This document shows, piece after piece, positions 1-8,871 of a stretch of DNA of 64,000 bases. How positions within the stretch are numbered: position 1 is the first letter of the stretch; every line of letters begins with the position of its first letter. Made by a program: the position numbers and the translations under genes. The notes under the pieces are model-generated. The model ran no database searches and had not been told where the DNA came from. It saw only the letters and a list, made by a program, of their open reading frames with translations. The stretch lies in assembly GCA_051877515.1 (NCBI GenBank), contig JBJEIY010000010.1, positions 1 through 64,000 of the forward strand. The letters run 5' to 3'. This DNA is from XBB1006 sp051877515. Lineage in GTDB: Bacteria > Bacillota > Clostridia > Lachnospirales > Lachnospiraceae.

Positions 1-1
1 T

Positions 2-136
2 TATGGCGACGATAATGAAAATGGGGTTCTGTGGATAAAACTACGGAAACTCAAGGAATTGACGGGTTTACTTTTGCAGTCCGGCAAGTTAAAATGTAAA
101 GATATGAAAACAATTACGGAAAGAAAACTTCGGTAG
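2..136 (+). CDS. C-terminal fragment of an unrecognised protein (5' end outside window)
   Basis: The +2 frame is open from the window edge to a TAG at 134-136, giving the last 44 residues of a basic, Lys- and Leu-rich C-terminus. The next gene starts 51 nt downstream behind its own AGGAGG, so this may be the upstream member of the same signalling operon. The fragment is too short for a family call, and a chance open stretch cannot be excluded. Confidence 0.35.
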   Translation, partial: YGDDNENGVLWIKLRKLKELTGLLLQSGKLKCKDMKTITERKLR

Positions 137-186
137 AATCTGCTTTAGGATGAAAGCGGGAAGAAAAGTACAGAACAGGAGGAAAT

Positions 187-1209
187 ATGGTGTTAAGCAA
201 ATCTGGCACAGACCGATTACAGCAATCGGAAAGCGAAAAACAACTGGATCGTATGAGCACGAATATTATCCGTGCGCTTGTCCATACGATTGATGCCAAA
301 GACCGTTATACCAGCGGACACTCCCAGAGGGTTGCGGATTATGCCCTCGCCATTGCAAAAAGAATGGGAAAATCGGAAGAAGAGCAGAAGATCGTATATA
401 TTGCCGGATTGCTGCATGATGTAGGAAAGATCAGGATTCCGGAGGAGGTAATCAGCAAGCCGGAAAAACCTACGGAAGAGGAATATGGGCAGATTAAGGT
501 GCATCCCATCATCGGATATCTTATTTTAAGGGGTATCCATGAAGATGAGAGAATTGCCTATGCAGCCAAATATCACCATGAGAGGTACGATGGGACGGGA
601 TATCCGAATGGTCTGGAAGGCGAGAACATTCCGGAGATTGCCAGGATCATTGGCGTGGCCGATGCATATGATGCCATGGCCAGTAATCGGAGCTACAGGA
701 GTGCATTACCACAGGAGGTTATCCGTTCGGAAATCGAGAAGGGAAAGGGAAATCAATTCGATGAGAAAATAGCGGATATCATGCTCCAGATCATTGATGA
801 GGACAAGGACTATTCCCTGCGCCAGTCGGAGATGAATAAAAAGAATGTTCTGGTGGTGGACGATGAACATATGAATATCAGGATGGTAGAGTATATTCTG
901 AAGGATGAACCGGATCTGGATGTGATTGGGGCAAAAACAAAGGAAGAAACCTTTCGTGCATTGGAAGAACAGGAGATCCATCTGATCCTGCTGGATCTAA
1001 GGATGCCGGATGTGGATGGCTTTGAGCTTTATCAAATGATACGGGAAAAATACAGTGTACCGGTTGTTCTAGTGACATCGGATCGGGGTATTGAAACCAT
1101 ACAAAAGATTAGTGAACTCGGTATTGACGACTACCTGACAAAGCCGTTGGATGCTTTTGCATTGAAAGAAATGGTACATGGCATCATGAACAGTTGGGGA
1201 AGCATGTAA
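187..1209 (+). CDS. HD-GYP domain phosphodiesterase with C-terminal receiver domain
   Basis: This 340-aa cytoplasmic protein is likely a cyclic-di-nucleotide (c-di-GMP type) phosphodiesterase. Residues about 25-195 form an HD-GYP domain: the metal-binding HD pair is H77-D78 in LLHDVGK, and the signature GYP is at 138-140, followed by VADAYDAM. Residues about 219-335 form a CheY-like receiver with the phospho-acceptor D270 in LLDLRMPD and a conserved K near TKP. In most response regulators the receiver comes first, so the receiver-last order is less common. An AGGAGG about 4 nt upstream supports the ATG. The hybrid histidine kinase that follows probably phosphorylates this receiver. Catalytic specificity is inferred from the family. 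Confidence 0.9.
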   Translation: MVLSKSGTDRLQQSESEKQLDRMSTNIIRALVHTIDAKDRYTSGHSQRVADYALAIAKRMGKSEEEQKIVYIAGLLHDVGKIRIPEEVISKPEKPTEEEYGQIKVHPIIGYLILRGIHEDERIAYAAKYHHERYDGTGYPNGLEGENIPEIARIIGVADAYDAMASNRSYRSALPQEVIRSEIEKGKGNQFDEKIADIMLQIIDEDKDYSLRQSEMNKKNVLVVDDEHMNIRMVEYILKDEPDLDVIGAKTKEETFRALEEQEIHLILLDLRMPDVDGFELYQMIREKYSVPVVLVTSDRGIETIQKISELGIDDYLTKPLDAFALKEMVHGIMNSWGSM

Positions 1210-1256
1210 GGTTCTTGTACGGAGAGGATGGAGTAATACAAAGGAGAGGATTGGTA

Positions 1257-4052
1257 ATGAAGAAAGAGGCGGCGTACAAGAAGGTTATCTGGGCGATTTT
1301 TTTCATACAGCTTGTGGTGATCATCGTTGTGCTGAAGACAGCAAAGGTGGATGATATGACTTTGGCAAAAGGGGAGGTACGTTCTTTTGACACAGGCTGG
1401 GAACTTATAAAAGAAGACGGCACGAAGGAAGAACTGCCGCAGCTGCCCTATACCGGAACCAGTAAACCGAATGAGAAGATTATCGTTCAAAATAGGATTC
1501 CTGAGGAATACTGGGGAGAGACCCTGTCTTTTTTGGCAGCAGACAAGACATTGAGGATCATGGTGGATGGAGAGCAGATCTATTCGTTTGGATTAAATGA
1601 CCAGCGATTATTTGGGCGAACACCCGGGAGCGTAGTGGTATTTGTGGATATTCCCAAGAACTGTAAAACCGGGGAAATACAGATAGAAATGAGCTCTCCG
1701 TATTCTGACTATGCTTCCTACATTACGCAGATGACTTTTGCCAGAAGAGATGTAGCCATTCTGGATTTTATAAAACAAAAAGCGGTTGACATTATTTTGT
1801 CTGTGGTAGTTCTGATTGCTGCCATCGTTTTTTTAATGCTGGCAATCGTACAGAAGATATCACTCCGAAAGGTTGGCGGTGTGGAATATCTGGGTGTCTA
1901 TCTGCTGCTTATGAGTATTTACTACCTGATAGAAACGAAAGTCCCGGAAGTGTTTTACGGAAATCAGACCCTGTATTCCAATCTGATCTTTCTCATACTT
2001 ATGACAGCACCGCTTTTTCTGGAAGCATACTGGTATGCATCCATGCCTGAAACCGGAAAAACCATGTTGTTAGTCATGGTGCTTTCTGTAGTGAATGCTG
2101 TGATCCAGTTGATCTTACAGATTAGTGGATCTGCGGATTTTATGGAGATGGCATTTGTCTCACATGGGATTATTGTACTGATCATTCTGGTAAATATGGT
2201 GACACTGGTAAGAAGTACCCGAATAGAAAAAAATGTGAGAAATGGTTTGCTTTTAACCGGAGTAAGCAGTATGATGCTTGGCGCGTTTATTGATATCGTC
2301 AGAACTTACACCGTCAAGGTTGGTGACCTGGGAAAGGCAAGCCGGTACGGAATCTGTGTTTTTGCAATCTGTGCTCTGATCAAATATATGCAGCGGATGA
2401 TGCAGGAACATGTGGAATTCGTGGAAAAAGCAAAAAATGACGCCATTGCAGCCAATGTGGCAAAGAGCCAGTTCCTTGCGAATATGTCTCATGAGATCCG
2501 GACACCGTTAAATGGAATCCTTGGTATGGATGCGATGCTTTTAGAAGAATGCAAGGATAATACATTGCGGGAGTATGCCCAAAATATACAAAGTGCCGGA
2601 CAATCCCTGCTTTCCATTATCAATGATATTCTGGATATATCAAAGATCGAGGCAGGAAAGCTGGAGATCCTACCGGTAGAGTATGAATTATCCTCTGTCA
2701 TAAACGATTGCTATAATATTGCAAAAGTCAGGGCAGAAAGTAAAAATCTTACCATCCGGTTACTGATCGATCCCAATCTGCCGTCCCGCCTATATGGGGA
2801 TGAAGTGCGGATCCGGCAGATCATCAACAATTATCTTTCTAATTCCGTGAAGTATACCAGGGAAGGAGAAGTCACACTTTCCATAGGATATGAGAGTATT
2901 TCGGAAAAGAATATCCGGATGGTGATTGCTGTCAAAGACACCGGTATTGGTATTCGTGAAGAAGACCTGGAAAAGGTATTTGATTCTTTTACCCGCATGG
3001 AAGAGAAGCGGAATCGCAGCATTGAGGGAACCGGCCTGGGATTAAACCTGACGAAAAATCTGGTAGAGATGATGGGCGGAGAGGTCCATGCGGAAAGTAC
3101 TTATGGAAAAGGTTCCTGCTTCACAGCAGAAATACCGCAGGAGGTAATCGATCCTGAACCGATGGGAGACTTTGAAGAACGGTACCGGCAGTTTATAAGT
3201 GCTTCGGAGACCCATACCAGGTCCATCATTGCCCCGGATGCAAAAATCCTGGTTGTGGATGATGCAGAGATGAACCTGAAAGTAATGAGAGGATTTCTGA
3301 AGAAAACACGTATTCAGGTTGATACCGCGGAGAGTGGAAAGAAATGTTTGGAATGTGTGAAGAGTAAGCGTTATGATCTGATTTTCTTAGATCATATGAT
3401 GCCGGAAATGGACGGAATCGAAACGTTTCAACAAATGAAGCTCCTCAAAGACGGTCTTAACGAGAACACTCCCGTTATTATGTTGACGGCAAATGCTACC
3501 AGAGGAGTCAGAGAAGAATATCTCAAGATAGGATTTACGGACTATTTGTCAAAGCCTTTTAAGGAAGAAAGCTTGCAGGCGATACTCGCAAAATATCTGG
3601 ACGCAAAACTGATCCGGTATGAGGAAGCACAAAATGCGGATGCAAAAGATACGGAGCAGCCAAAGGAAACGGATCCGGTAGTGCAGAGCGTGGAGCCGGA
3701 AGATGTGATGCAGTTACTGGATGAAATCCCGGGACTGGATATTCAGACAGGACAACGATATTGTATAGATCAACCATTTTATCTGGAAATGTTGTGTGAA
3801 TATGTCGAGGCGGATAAAACAGAGGAGCTGGGACGGTTTTTTGAGGCGAAGGACTGGAAAAACTATAAAATCCTGATACATGCCCTGAAGAGTGGATCCT
3901 TAACGATTGGTGCGGTTTCTCTCTCTGAGGAAGCAAAGGCACTGGAAAGGGCGGCAACAGATGAGGATGCGGCTTATATTTCCTTCCACCATCCGGAAGT
4001 GATGGAAAAGTACAACAGTCTGTTAAGCAGTTTGAAAAGGATCCTTGGATAG
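1257..4052 (+). CDS. Membrane hybrid sensor histidine kinase (kinase, receiver, Hpt)
   Basis: This 931-aa protein has one N-terminal membrane segment (residues about 8-24), an extracellular domain of about 150 residues, then a run of membrane helices to about residue 380, the layout of 7TM-DISM receptors. It continues with HisKA (phospho-His H412 in SHEIRTPLNG), an HATPase (DTGIGI and GTGLGL boxes), a receiver (D712 in FLDHMMPEMDG) and an Hpt domain (H875 in IHALKSGS), so a full phosphorelay sits in one chain. A start at 1194 inside the previous gene is possible, but ATG 1257 has an AAGGAGAGG at good spacing and begins directly before the first membrane helix. The likely partner is the upstream HD-GYP/receiver protein. 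The ligand is unknown. Confidence 0.88.
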   Translation: MKKEAAYKKVIWAIFFIQLVVIIVVLKTAKVDDMTLAKGEVRSFDTGWELIKEDGTKEELPQLPYTGTSKPNEKIIVQNRIPEEYWGETLSFLAADKTLRIMVDGEQIYSFGLNDQRLFGRTPGSVVVFVDIPKNCKTGEIQIEMSSPYSDYASYITQMTFARRDVAILDFIKQKAVDIILSVVVLIAAIVFLMLAIVQKISLRKVGGVEYLGVYLLLMSIYYLIETKVPEVFYGNQTLYSNLIFLILMTAPLFLEAYWYASMPETGKTMLLVMVLSVVNAVIQLILQISGSADFMEMAFVSHGIIVLIILVNMVTLVRSTRIEKNVRNGLLLTGVSSMMLGAFIDIVRTYTVKVGDLGKASRYGICVFAICALIKYMQRMMQEHVEFVEKAKNDAIAANVAKSQFLANMSHEIRTPLNGILGMDAMLLEECKDNTLREYAQNIQSAGQSLLSIINDILDISKIEAGKLEILPVEYELSSVINDCYNIAKVRAESKNLTIRLLIDPNLPSRLYGDEVRIRQIINNYLSNSVKYTREGEVTLSIGYESISEKNIRMVIAVKDTGIGIREEDLEKVFDSFTRMEEKRNRSIEGTGLGLNLTKNLVEMMGGEVHAESTYGKGSCFTAEIPQEVIDPEPMGDFEERYRQFISASETHTRSIIAPDAKILVVDDAEMNLKVMRGFLKKTRIQVDTAESGKKCLECVKSKRYDLIFLDHMMPEMDGIETFQQMKLLKDGLNENTPVIMLTANATRGVREEYLKIGFTDYLSKPFKEESLQAILAKYLDAKLIRYEEAQNADAKDTEQPKETDPVVQSVEPEDVMQLLDEIPGLDIQTGQRYCIDQPFYLEMLCEYVEADKTEELGRFFEAKDWKNYKILIHALKSGSLTIGAVSLSEEAKALERAATDEDAAYISFHHPEVMEKYNSLLSSLKRILG

Positions 4053-4070
4053 GTAATCCCAACATTCCCC

Positions 4071-4099
4071 TTGATTTTTAAGGAGAAATGTCTTATACT
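4071..4099 (+). promoter_or_regulatory. Sigma-A promoter of the T-box/valS unit
   Basis: TTGATT (4071-4076), 17 nt, TATACT (4094-4099). It lies just after the kinase stop codon with no terminator between, and transcription would start near 4106, at the beginning of the T-box leader. Confidence 0.6.
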
Positions 4100-4105
4100 T
4101 CATAC

Positions 4106-4390
4106 ATAATTTGCTTTTTGGATTGGAAAAGCAACCATATACCAAAGGTTATGAGAAAGAGGAGTACACATAGGAGGGCTGGCAGAGAGGACTGTTCACC
4201 GGCTGTAAGGCAGTCTCAGCATAGGATGTGGAAGGTAGCTTTTGAACCGATGCCTGAACGGTTAGTAGGGCACTCCGGGAGTTCCCGTTACAGAACCAAT
4301 GAGATACACTTCATCAAGAAGTGGAAGTAAGGTGGTACCGCGTGTCAATACGCCCTTACAGGAGCCAAGGCTTCTGTAAGGGCTTTTTTA
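4106..4390 (+). ncRNA. T-box riboswitch leader of valS
   Basis: The 14-nt T-box core AAGGTGGTACCGCG is at 4329-4342. Its TGGT bulge would pair with a tRNA ending in ACCA, which suits tRNA-Val. It is followed by an intrinsic terminator: stem arms 4352-4361 and 4374-4383, then six T. Upstream lie conserved-looking stem I and stem III elements (GGCAGAGAGG near 4171-4180, GATGTGGAAGG near 4225-4235). A GTA at 4235-4237 is a candidate specifier codon but I cannot prove it by eye. Uncharged tRNA-Val would stabilise the antiterminator and allow valS transcription. Confidence 0.92.
4352..4389 (+). terminator. T-box attenuator terminator
   Basis: A perfect 10-bp stem (GCCCTTACAG with CTGTAAGGGC) is followed by TTTTTT at 4384-4389. 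The 5' arm overlaps the sequence used by the antiterminator, as expected for a T-box. Confidence 0.9.
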
Positions 4391-4510
4391 TCGTTCCGAT
4401 AAAAAAGCCCGGATGCAGGCGCACCTGGCGAAGCACAAGAGCCGCAGGCGCACAGCAGCATCTATTGCAGTAAGCCATCAACCATATATTGTGAGGAAAG
4501 GACAATTAAG

Positions 4511-7156
4511 ATGAGCAAGGAATTAGCAAAAACTTATGATCCCAAAGGTCTGGAAGACAGACTGTACCAAAAATGGGAAGATAACGGATACTTCCATTCC
4601 GAAGTAGACCATAGCAAAACCCCTTTTACCATTGTGATGCCGCCGCCAAACATCACCGGACAGCTTCACATGGGACATGCACTTGACAATACCATGCAGG
4701 ATACCCTGATCCGCTATAAGAAACTGCAGGGCTTTAACACGTTGTGGCAGCCGGGAACAGACCACGCAGCCATTGCAACGGAAGTAAAGATCATTGATAA
4801 GTTGAAAAAAGAAGGCATTGATAAGAATGACTTAGGCCGCGAGGGCTTTTTGGAAAAGGCCTGGGAGTGGAAGGAAGAATACGGCGGACGGATCATTAAA
4901 CAGTTAAAGAAGATCGGATCGGCAGCAGACTGGGAAAGAGAACGTTTTACCATGGATGAGGGATGTTCCGAAGCGGTAAGAGATGTATTTATTGATCTGT
5001 ACAATAAGGGGTATATTTACAAAGGTAACCGTATCGTAAACTGGTGTCCGGTATGTAAAACTTCCATTTCCGATGCGGAGGTAGAGCATGTGGAACAGCC
5101 GGGACACTTCTGGCATATTAAATACCCGATCAAGGACAGTGAGGAATTTGTGGAGATTGCAACCACCCGTCCCGAGACCATGATCGGAGATACTGCCATT
5201 GCAGTAAATCCAAAAGATGAACGTTATACACATCTGATCGGAAAGACCGCCATTCTGCCTTTGGTAGGAAGAGAAATCCCCATTGTTGCAGATGAGTATG
5301 TAGATATGGAATTTGGAACCGGTTGTGTGAAGATCACACCGGCCCATGACCCCAATGATTTTGAAGTCGGAAAACGTCATAATCTGGAAGAGATCAATGT
5401 ACTGAATGATGATGCCACCATGAACGAGCAGTGCGGAAAGTATGCGGGTATGGACCGCTACGAAGCCCGCAAGGCTATGGTCAGCGATCTAGAAGAACAG
5501 GGCCTTTTGGTAAACGTTAAGGATCATGTTCATAATGTAGGAACCCATGACCGCTGCAAGACCACCGTAGAGCCTATGGCAAAACCACAGTGGTTTGTGA
5601 AGATGGATGAGCTGGTAAAACCGGCCATGACAGCCATTGAAAATGGTGACCTGAAGTTCGTTCCGGAGAATTATTCCAAAACCTACTTCCACTGGTTAGA
5701 AGGCATGCGAGACTGGTGTATCAGCAGACAGCTGTGGTGGGGACACCGGATTCCGGCATATTACTGTCAGGATTGTGGCGAAGTTGTGGTAGCCAAAGAA
5801 ATGCCAAAGGTTTGTCCGAAGTGTGGCAAGAGTCATTTCGAACAGGATCCGGATACCCTGGATACCTGGTTCTCCTCCGCATTGTGGCCGTTCTCAACCT
5901 TGGGCTGGCCGGAGCAGACGGAGGATCTTGCGTACTACTATCCGACGGATGTACTGGTTACCGGATATGATATCATCTTCTTCTGGGTAATCCGAATGGT
6001 AGTATCCGGTTATGAGCATACCGGAAAATGTCCGTTCCACACAGTTTTGATGCACGGACTGGTAAGGGATTCCCAGGGACGAAAGATGAGTAAGTCCTTA
6101 GGAAACGGAATTGATCCTTTGGAGATTATTGAGCAGTACGGAGCTGACGCATTGCGTATGACCCTGCTTACCGGAAATGCCCCGGGAAATGATATGCGTT
6201 TTTATCATGAGCGTGTGGAGGCCAGCCGTAATTTTGCAAACAAAGTATGGAATGCGTCCCGCTTCATTATGATGAATCTGGACGGCGTCAAGGTTACGGA
6301 ACCATCCTGTCAGGAATTAAGCAGTCTGGATCAGGCGATTATAGCCAAATTAAACAATCTGGTAAAAGAAGTAACCGAGAATCTGGATAAATATGAGCTG
6401 GGTATTGCCCTGTCCAAGGTTCAGAATTTCATCTGGGATGAGTTCTGTGACTGGTATATCGAAATGAGCAAGCCCTGCCTCTGGAACAAAGAAGAGGATC
6501 CTAAGGCAGCCAATGCAACCCTTTGGACCTTAAAGACCGTGTTGAGTCAGTCTATGGTTTTACTGCATCCATTTATGCCATTTATCACAGAGGAAATCTT
6601 CTGCACCCTGCTTCCGGAAAAAGAAAGCATTATGCTGGAAAATTGGCCGAAGTATAAGGAAGAATGGAATTATGCCCAGAGTGAGCAGCAGTTTGAAATG
6701 GTAAAAGAACTGGTTCGGGGTATCCGGAATACCAGAACCGGAATGGATGTTCCGCCAAGCAGAAAGGCAAAACTGATCATTGTTGCAGAGCAGGAGAGCG
6801 CAAGAGAAGCCTTCCGTGTTTTCGAGAAGAGTTTTGCAAACCTGGCTTCTGCCAGTGAGATTGTTATTCAGTCTGATAAGAATGGAATTGCAGAGGATGC
6901 GGTTTCCGTTGTGACCTCAGATGCAGTATGCTATATTCCGTTGGCGGAGCTCGTAGACTTTGAGAAGGAAAAAGCGCGTCTTCTGAAAGAGAAAGAGCGT
7001 TTGACCGGGGAACTTGCCCGTTCCAATAAAATGCTGAATAATGAAAACTTTACCAGCAAAGCTCCGGAATCCAAGATCCGGGAGGAAAAAGAGAAGCTGG
7101 AGAAATATCAGCAGATGATGCAGCAGGTAGAAGAGCGCCTGGCCAGCTTTCAATAA
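4511..7156 (+). CDS. valS: Valyl-tRNA synthetase
   Basis: This cytoplasmic class Ia synthetase of 881 aa (usual family length) charges tRNA-Val and edits mischarged threonine. The HIGH-type motif is HMGH starting at H53, inside PPPNITGQLHMGHAL, and KMSKS is at 525-529. The CP1 editing region contains TTRPETMIGDTA. Two CPxC pairs near residues 415-440 (CQDCG and CPKCG) probably bind zinc. The C-terminal 60-70 residues form the typical ValRS coiled coil. A GAGGAAAGG precedes the ATG. Expression is under the T-box immediately upstream. Confidence 0.98.
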   Translation: MSKELAKTYDPKGLEDRLYQKWEDNGYFHSEVDHSKTPFTIVMPPPNITGQLHMGHALDNTMQDTLIRYKKLQGFNTLWQPGTDHAAIATEVKIIDKLKKEGIDKNDLGREGFLEKAWEWKEEYGGRIIKQLKKIGSAADWERERFTMDEGCSEAVRDVFIDLYNKGYIYKGNRIVNWCPVCKTSISDAEVEHVEQPGHFWHIKYPIKDSEEFVEIATTRPETMIGDTAIAVNPKDERYTHLIGKTAILPLVGREIPIVADEYVDMEFGTGCVKITPAHDPNDFEVGKRHNLEEINVLNDDATMNEQCGKYAGMDRYEARKAMVSDLEEQGLLVNVKDHVHNVGTHDRCKTTVEPMAKPQWFVKMDELVKPAMTAIENGDLKFVPENYSKTYFHWLEGMRDWCISRQLWWGHRIPAYYCQDCGEVVVAKEMPKVCPKCGKSHFEQDPDTLDTWFSSALWPFSTLGWPEQTEDLAYYYPTDVLVTGYDIIFFWVIRMVVSGYEHTGKCPFHTVLMHGLVRDSQGRKMSKSLGNGIDPLEIIEQYGADALRMTLLTGNAPGNDMRFYHERVEASRNFANKVWNASRFIMMNLDGVKVTEPSCQELSSLDQAIIAKLNNLVKEVTENLDKYELGIALSKVQNFIWDEFCDWYIEMSKPCLWNKEEDPKAANATLWTLKTVLSQSMVLLHPFMPFITEEIFCTLLPEKESIMLENWPKYKEEWNYAQSEQQFEMVKELVRGIRNTRTGMDVPPSRKAKLIIVAEQESAREAFRVFEKSFANLASASEIVIQSDKNGIAEDAVSVVTSDAVCYIPLAELVDFEKEKARLLKEKERLTGELARSNKMLNNENFTSKAPESKIREEKEKLEKYQQMMQQVEERLASFQ

Positions 7157-7204
7157 AGGAAAGAACGACAGGAAGAAAAAGTAAATACATGTAGAAAACT
7201 TACA

Positions 7205-7244
7205 GGATGGCAGGATACCGTTTGGTTTTCTGCCATCCTTTTCC
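7205..7244 (+). terminator. Intrinsic terminator after valS
   Basis: A 9-bp stem (7205-7213 with 7230-7238, GGATGGCAG/CTGCCATCC) is followed by TTTT. The stretch 7245-7369 holds no gene. A weak hairpin (ATTCTC with GAGAAT near 7300-7321) is the only structure seen there. Confidence 0.8.
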
Positions 7245-7369
7245 TAACAGGAAAGACTGCTTACATACATATCCTGCATGGGGCAGCCGGGATGCGCAGG
7301 CATTCTCGAAGGAAGGAGAATCCTGTCATTTTCTGCGATGAAAAACCCCTTAAATTTCTATAAAAATGC

Positions 7370-7397
7370 TTGAATTTCGCTACCCCTATATTATAAT
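7370..7397 (+). promoter_or_regulatory. Sigma-A promoter of folC
   Basis: TTGAAT (7370-7375), 16 nt, TATAAT (7392-7397). The predicted transcript starts near 7404, which rules out the in-frame ATGs at 7366 and 7396 and supports the ATG at 7432. Confidence 0.7.
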
Positions 7398-7431
7398 GGA
7401 GAAGTACTATCAAAAGATAAGGAAACATACC

Positions 7432-8721
7432 ATGACATATAGAGAAGCCGAAGAGTATATCAACGAAACGCCGAAGTTTACCACCAAGAATAAGCCGGAA
7501 CATACCCGGGAGCTGCTACGGCGATTGGGAAATCCACAGGAGAGTTTTCAGACCATACACGTAGCAGGAAGTAACGGAAAAGGCAGTGTCTGTGCCATGA
7601 TCAACAGTGCACTCATGGAAAGTGGGAAACGATGCGGCCTTTTTACATCACCGCATCTGGTCTGCCTGACGGAGCGTTTTCAGATCAACGGGAAGAATTG
7701 CAGCGAAGAGAGTTTTTTGCGTGCCTTTGATCAGGTAATGGATGTGATCGGAAATATGAGGGACGAAGGATTGCCACATCCTACTTTTTTTGAGATGCTG
7801 TTCGCCATCGGTATGAAAGTATTTGCCAATGAGGGCGTTGAGATCGCAGTCATCGAAACCGGACTGGGCGGAAGACTGGATGCCACCAATATCCTTAGTA
7901 AACCACTGGTGTGTATCATTACCTCCATCAGTCTGGAGCATACGGAGTATTTGGGAGACACCCTGGACAAGATCGCAGCAGAGAAAGCGGGGATCATCAA
8001 GTATGGCGTCCCTGTGGTGTTTGATGCCATACAGAAAGAGGTGGCAGATGTAATCTTTCAGAAGGCAAAGGAGCTTCTGGCACCGGTCTATCCGGTCTAT
8101 CCGGGAGATATTCAGATTGTGGAAAAAACACCGGATTCCATTTCATTTTGCTTCGACCTTAACGGACATCATGCACCGGTAACCCTGCCCTTTGTGGCAG
8201 ATTATCAGGCGGAAAACGGTGCGCTTGCCATGCAGGCCTGTGAGTTGTTGATCCGGCAGGGGATCTTCAGTTTCACTCAGTTTAAGGAAGGCATGAGAAA
8301 AACGAAATGGCCCGGAAGAATGCAGCTTTTAGAACCGGGCGTATATCTGGATGGGGCGCACAATGTGGATGGCATTACACAGTTTATCCATACTGTATCC
8401 CATATGGGAAAACAGGGAAGACGCTTGCTGTTTGCCATGGTAAAAGAAAAAGATTATGAGCAGTCGATCATGCGGTTAAGCAAAGAACTGTCCTTTTCAA
8501 GGATTGTGGTAACCCAGATTGAGGGAGAAAGGATGCTTCCGGCATCTGTCATGGCAGAGCTGTTTGCGAAGTATTCCCGGGCAGAGATCGTGGTGGAACC
8601 ACAGATCGACAAGGCGTATGAAAAAGTAAAAGAATCCAGGGGAGAGGAGACAGTTTTTTGTACAGGCTCCCTGTACCTGATCGGTGAGATTATAAGGATG
8701 AAGGAGGAAGAAAATGATTAA
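7432..8721 (+). CDS. folC: Folylpolyglutamate synthase / dihydrofolate synthase
   Basis: This 429-aa member of the Mur ligase superfamily adds glutamate to folates, and often also to dihydropteroate, in the cytoplasm. The ATP-binding loop GSNGKGS is at residues 46-52, followed by FTSPHL, ETGLGGRLDATN, the central VADYQAENGALA segment and the C-terminal WPGRMQLL...DGAHN motif. The ATG at 7432 was chosen over two earlier in-frame ATGs because a promoter -10 covers that region. A weak AAGGA lies upstream. Its stop codon overlaps the start of the next small gene by 8 nt, so the two are co-transcribed. Confidence 0.95.
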   Translation: MTYREAEEYINETPKFTTKNKPEHTRELLRRLGNPQESFQTIHVAGSNGKGSVCAMINSALMESGKRCGLFTSPHLVCLTERFQINGKNCSEESFLRAFDQVMDVIGNMRDEGLPHPTFFEMLFAIGMKVFANEGVEIAVIETGLGGRLDATNILSKPLVCIITSISLEHTEYLGDTLDKIAAEKAGIIKYGVPVVFDAIQKEVADVIFQKAKELLAPVYPVYPGDIQIVEKTPDSISFCFDLNGHHAPVTLPFVADYQAENGALAMQACELLIRQGIFSFTQFKEGMRKTKWPGRMQLLEPGVYLDGAHNVDGITQFIHTVSHMGKQGRRLLFAMVKEKDYEQSIMRLSKELSFSRIVVTQIEGERMLPASVMAELFAKYSRAEIVVEPQIDKAYEKVKESRGEETVFCTGSLYLIGEIIRMKEEEND

Positions 8722-8860
8722 TTTCGAAGAAGAATTGAAAAAATTTAAACCCAGTCTGGAAGTTGAACAGGCAGAAGAGGCGATTTATAATCACGACCTG
8801 GATGACATGACGGATATCCTGCAGGAAATGATAAAGGAAGCGAGAAAACAGGGAAGATAG
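8714..8860 (+). CDS. Small acidic helical protein, 48 aa, function unknown
   Basis: An ATG at 8714 overlaps the folC stop codon and has AAGGAGGAAG (8701-8710) just upstream at ideal spacing. The 48-residue product has no membrane segment, is charged throughout (many Glu and Lys) and is predicted helical; it ends at TAG 8858-8860, 11 nt before the next gene. Translational coupling with folC and the strong ribosome binding site argue that it is real. I do not recognise the family. Confidence 0.65.
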   Translation: MINFEEELKKFKPSLEVEQAEEAIYNHDLDDMTDILQEMIKEARKQGR

Positions 8861-8871
8861 AGGGGTAATAC

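Noticed and set aside
1194..1256. Start of the hybrid kinase at ATG 1194
   Set aside because: It overlaps the upstream gene, lacks a ribosome binding site and adds a non-membrane stretch before the first helix; ATG 1257 is better supported.
3559..4065. Minus-strand frame of 168 codons opposite the hybrid kinase end
   Set aside because: The + strand encodes clear receiver and Hpt motifs there; the minus frame is Pro/His-rich without features.
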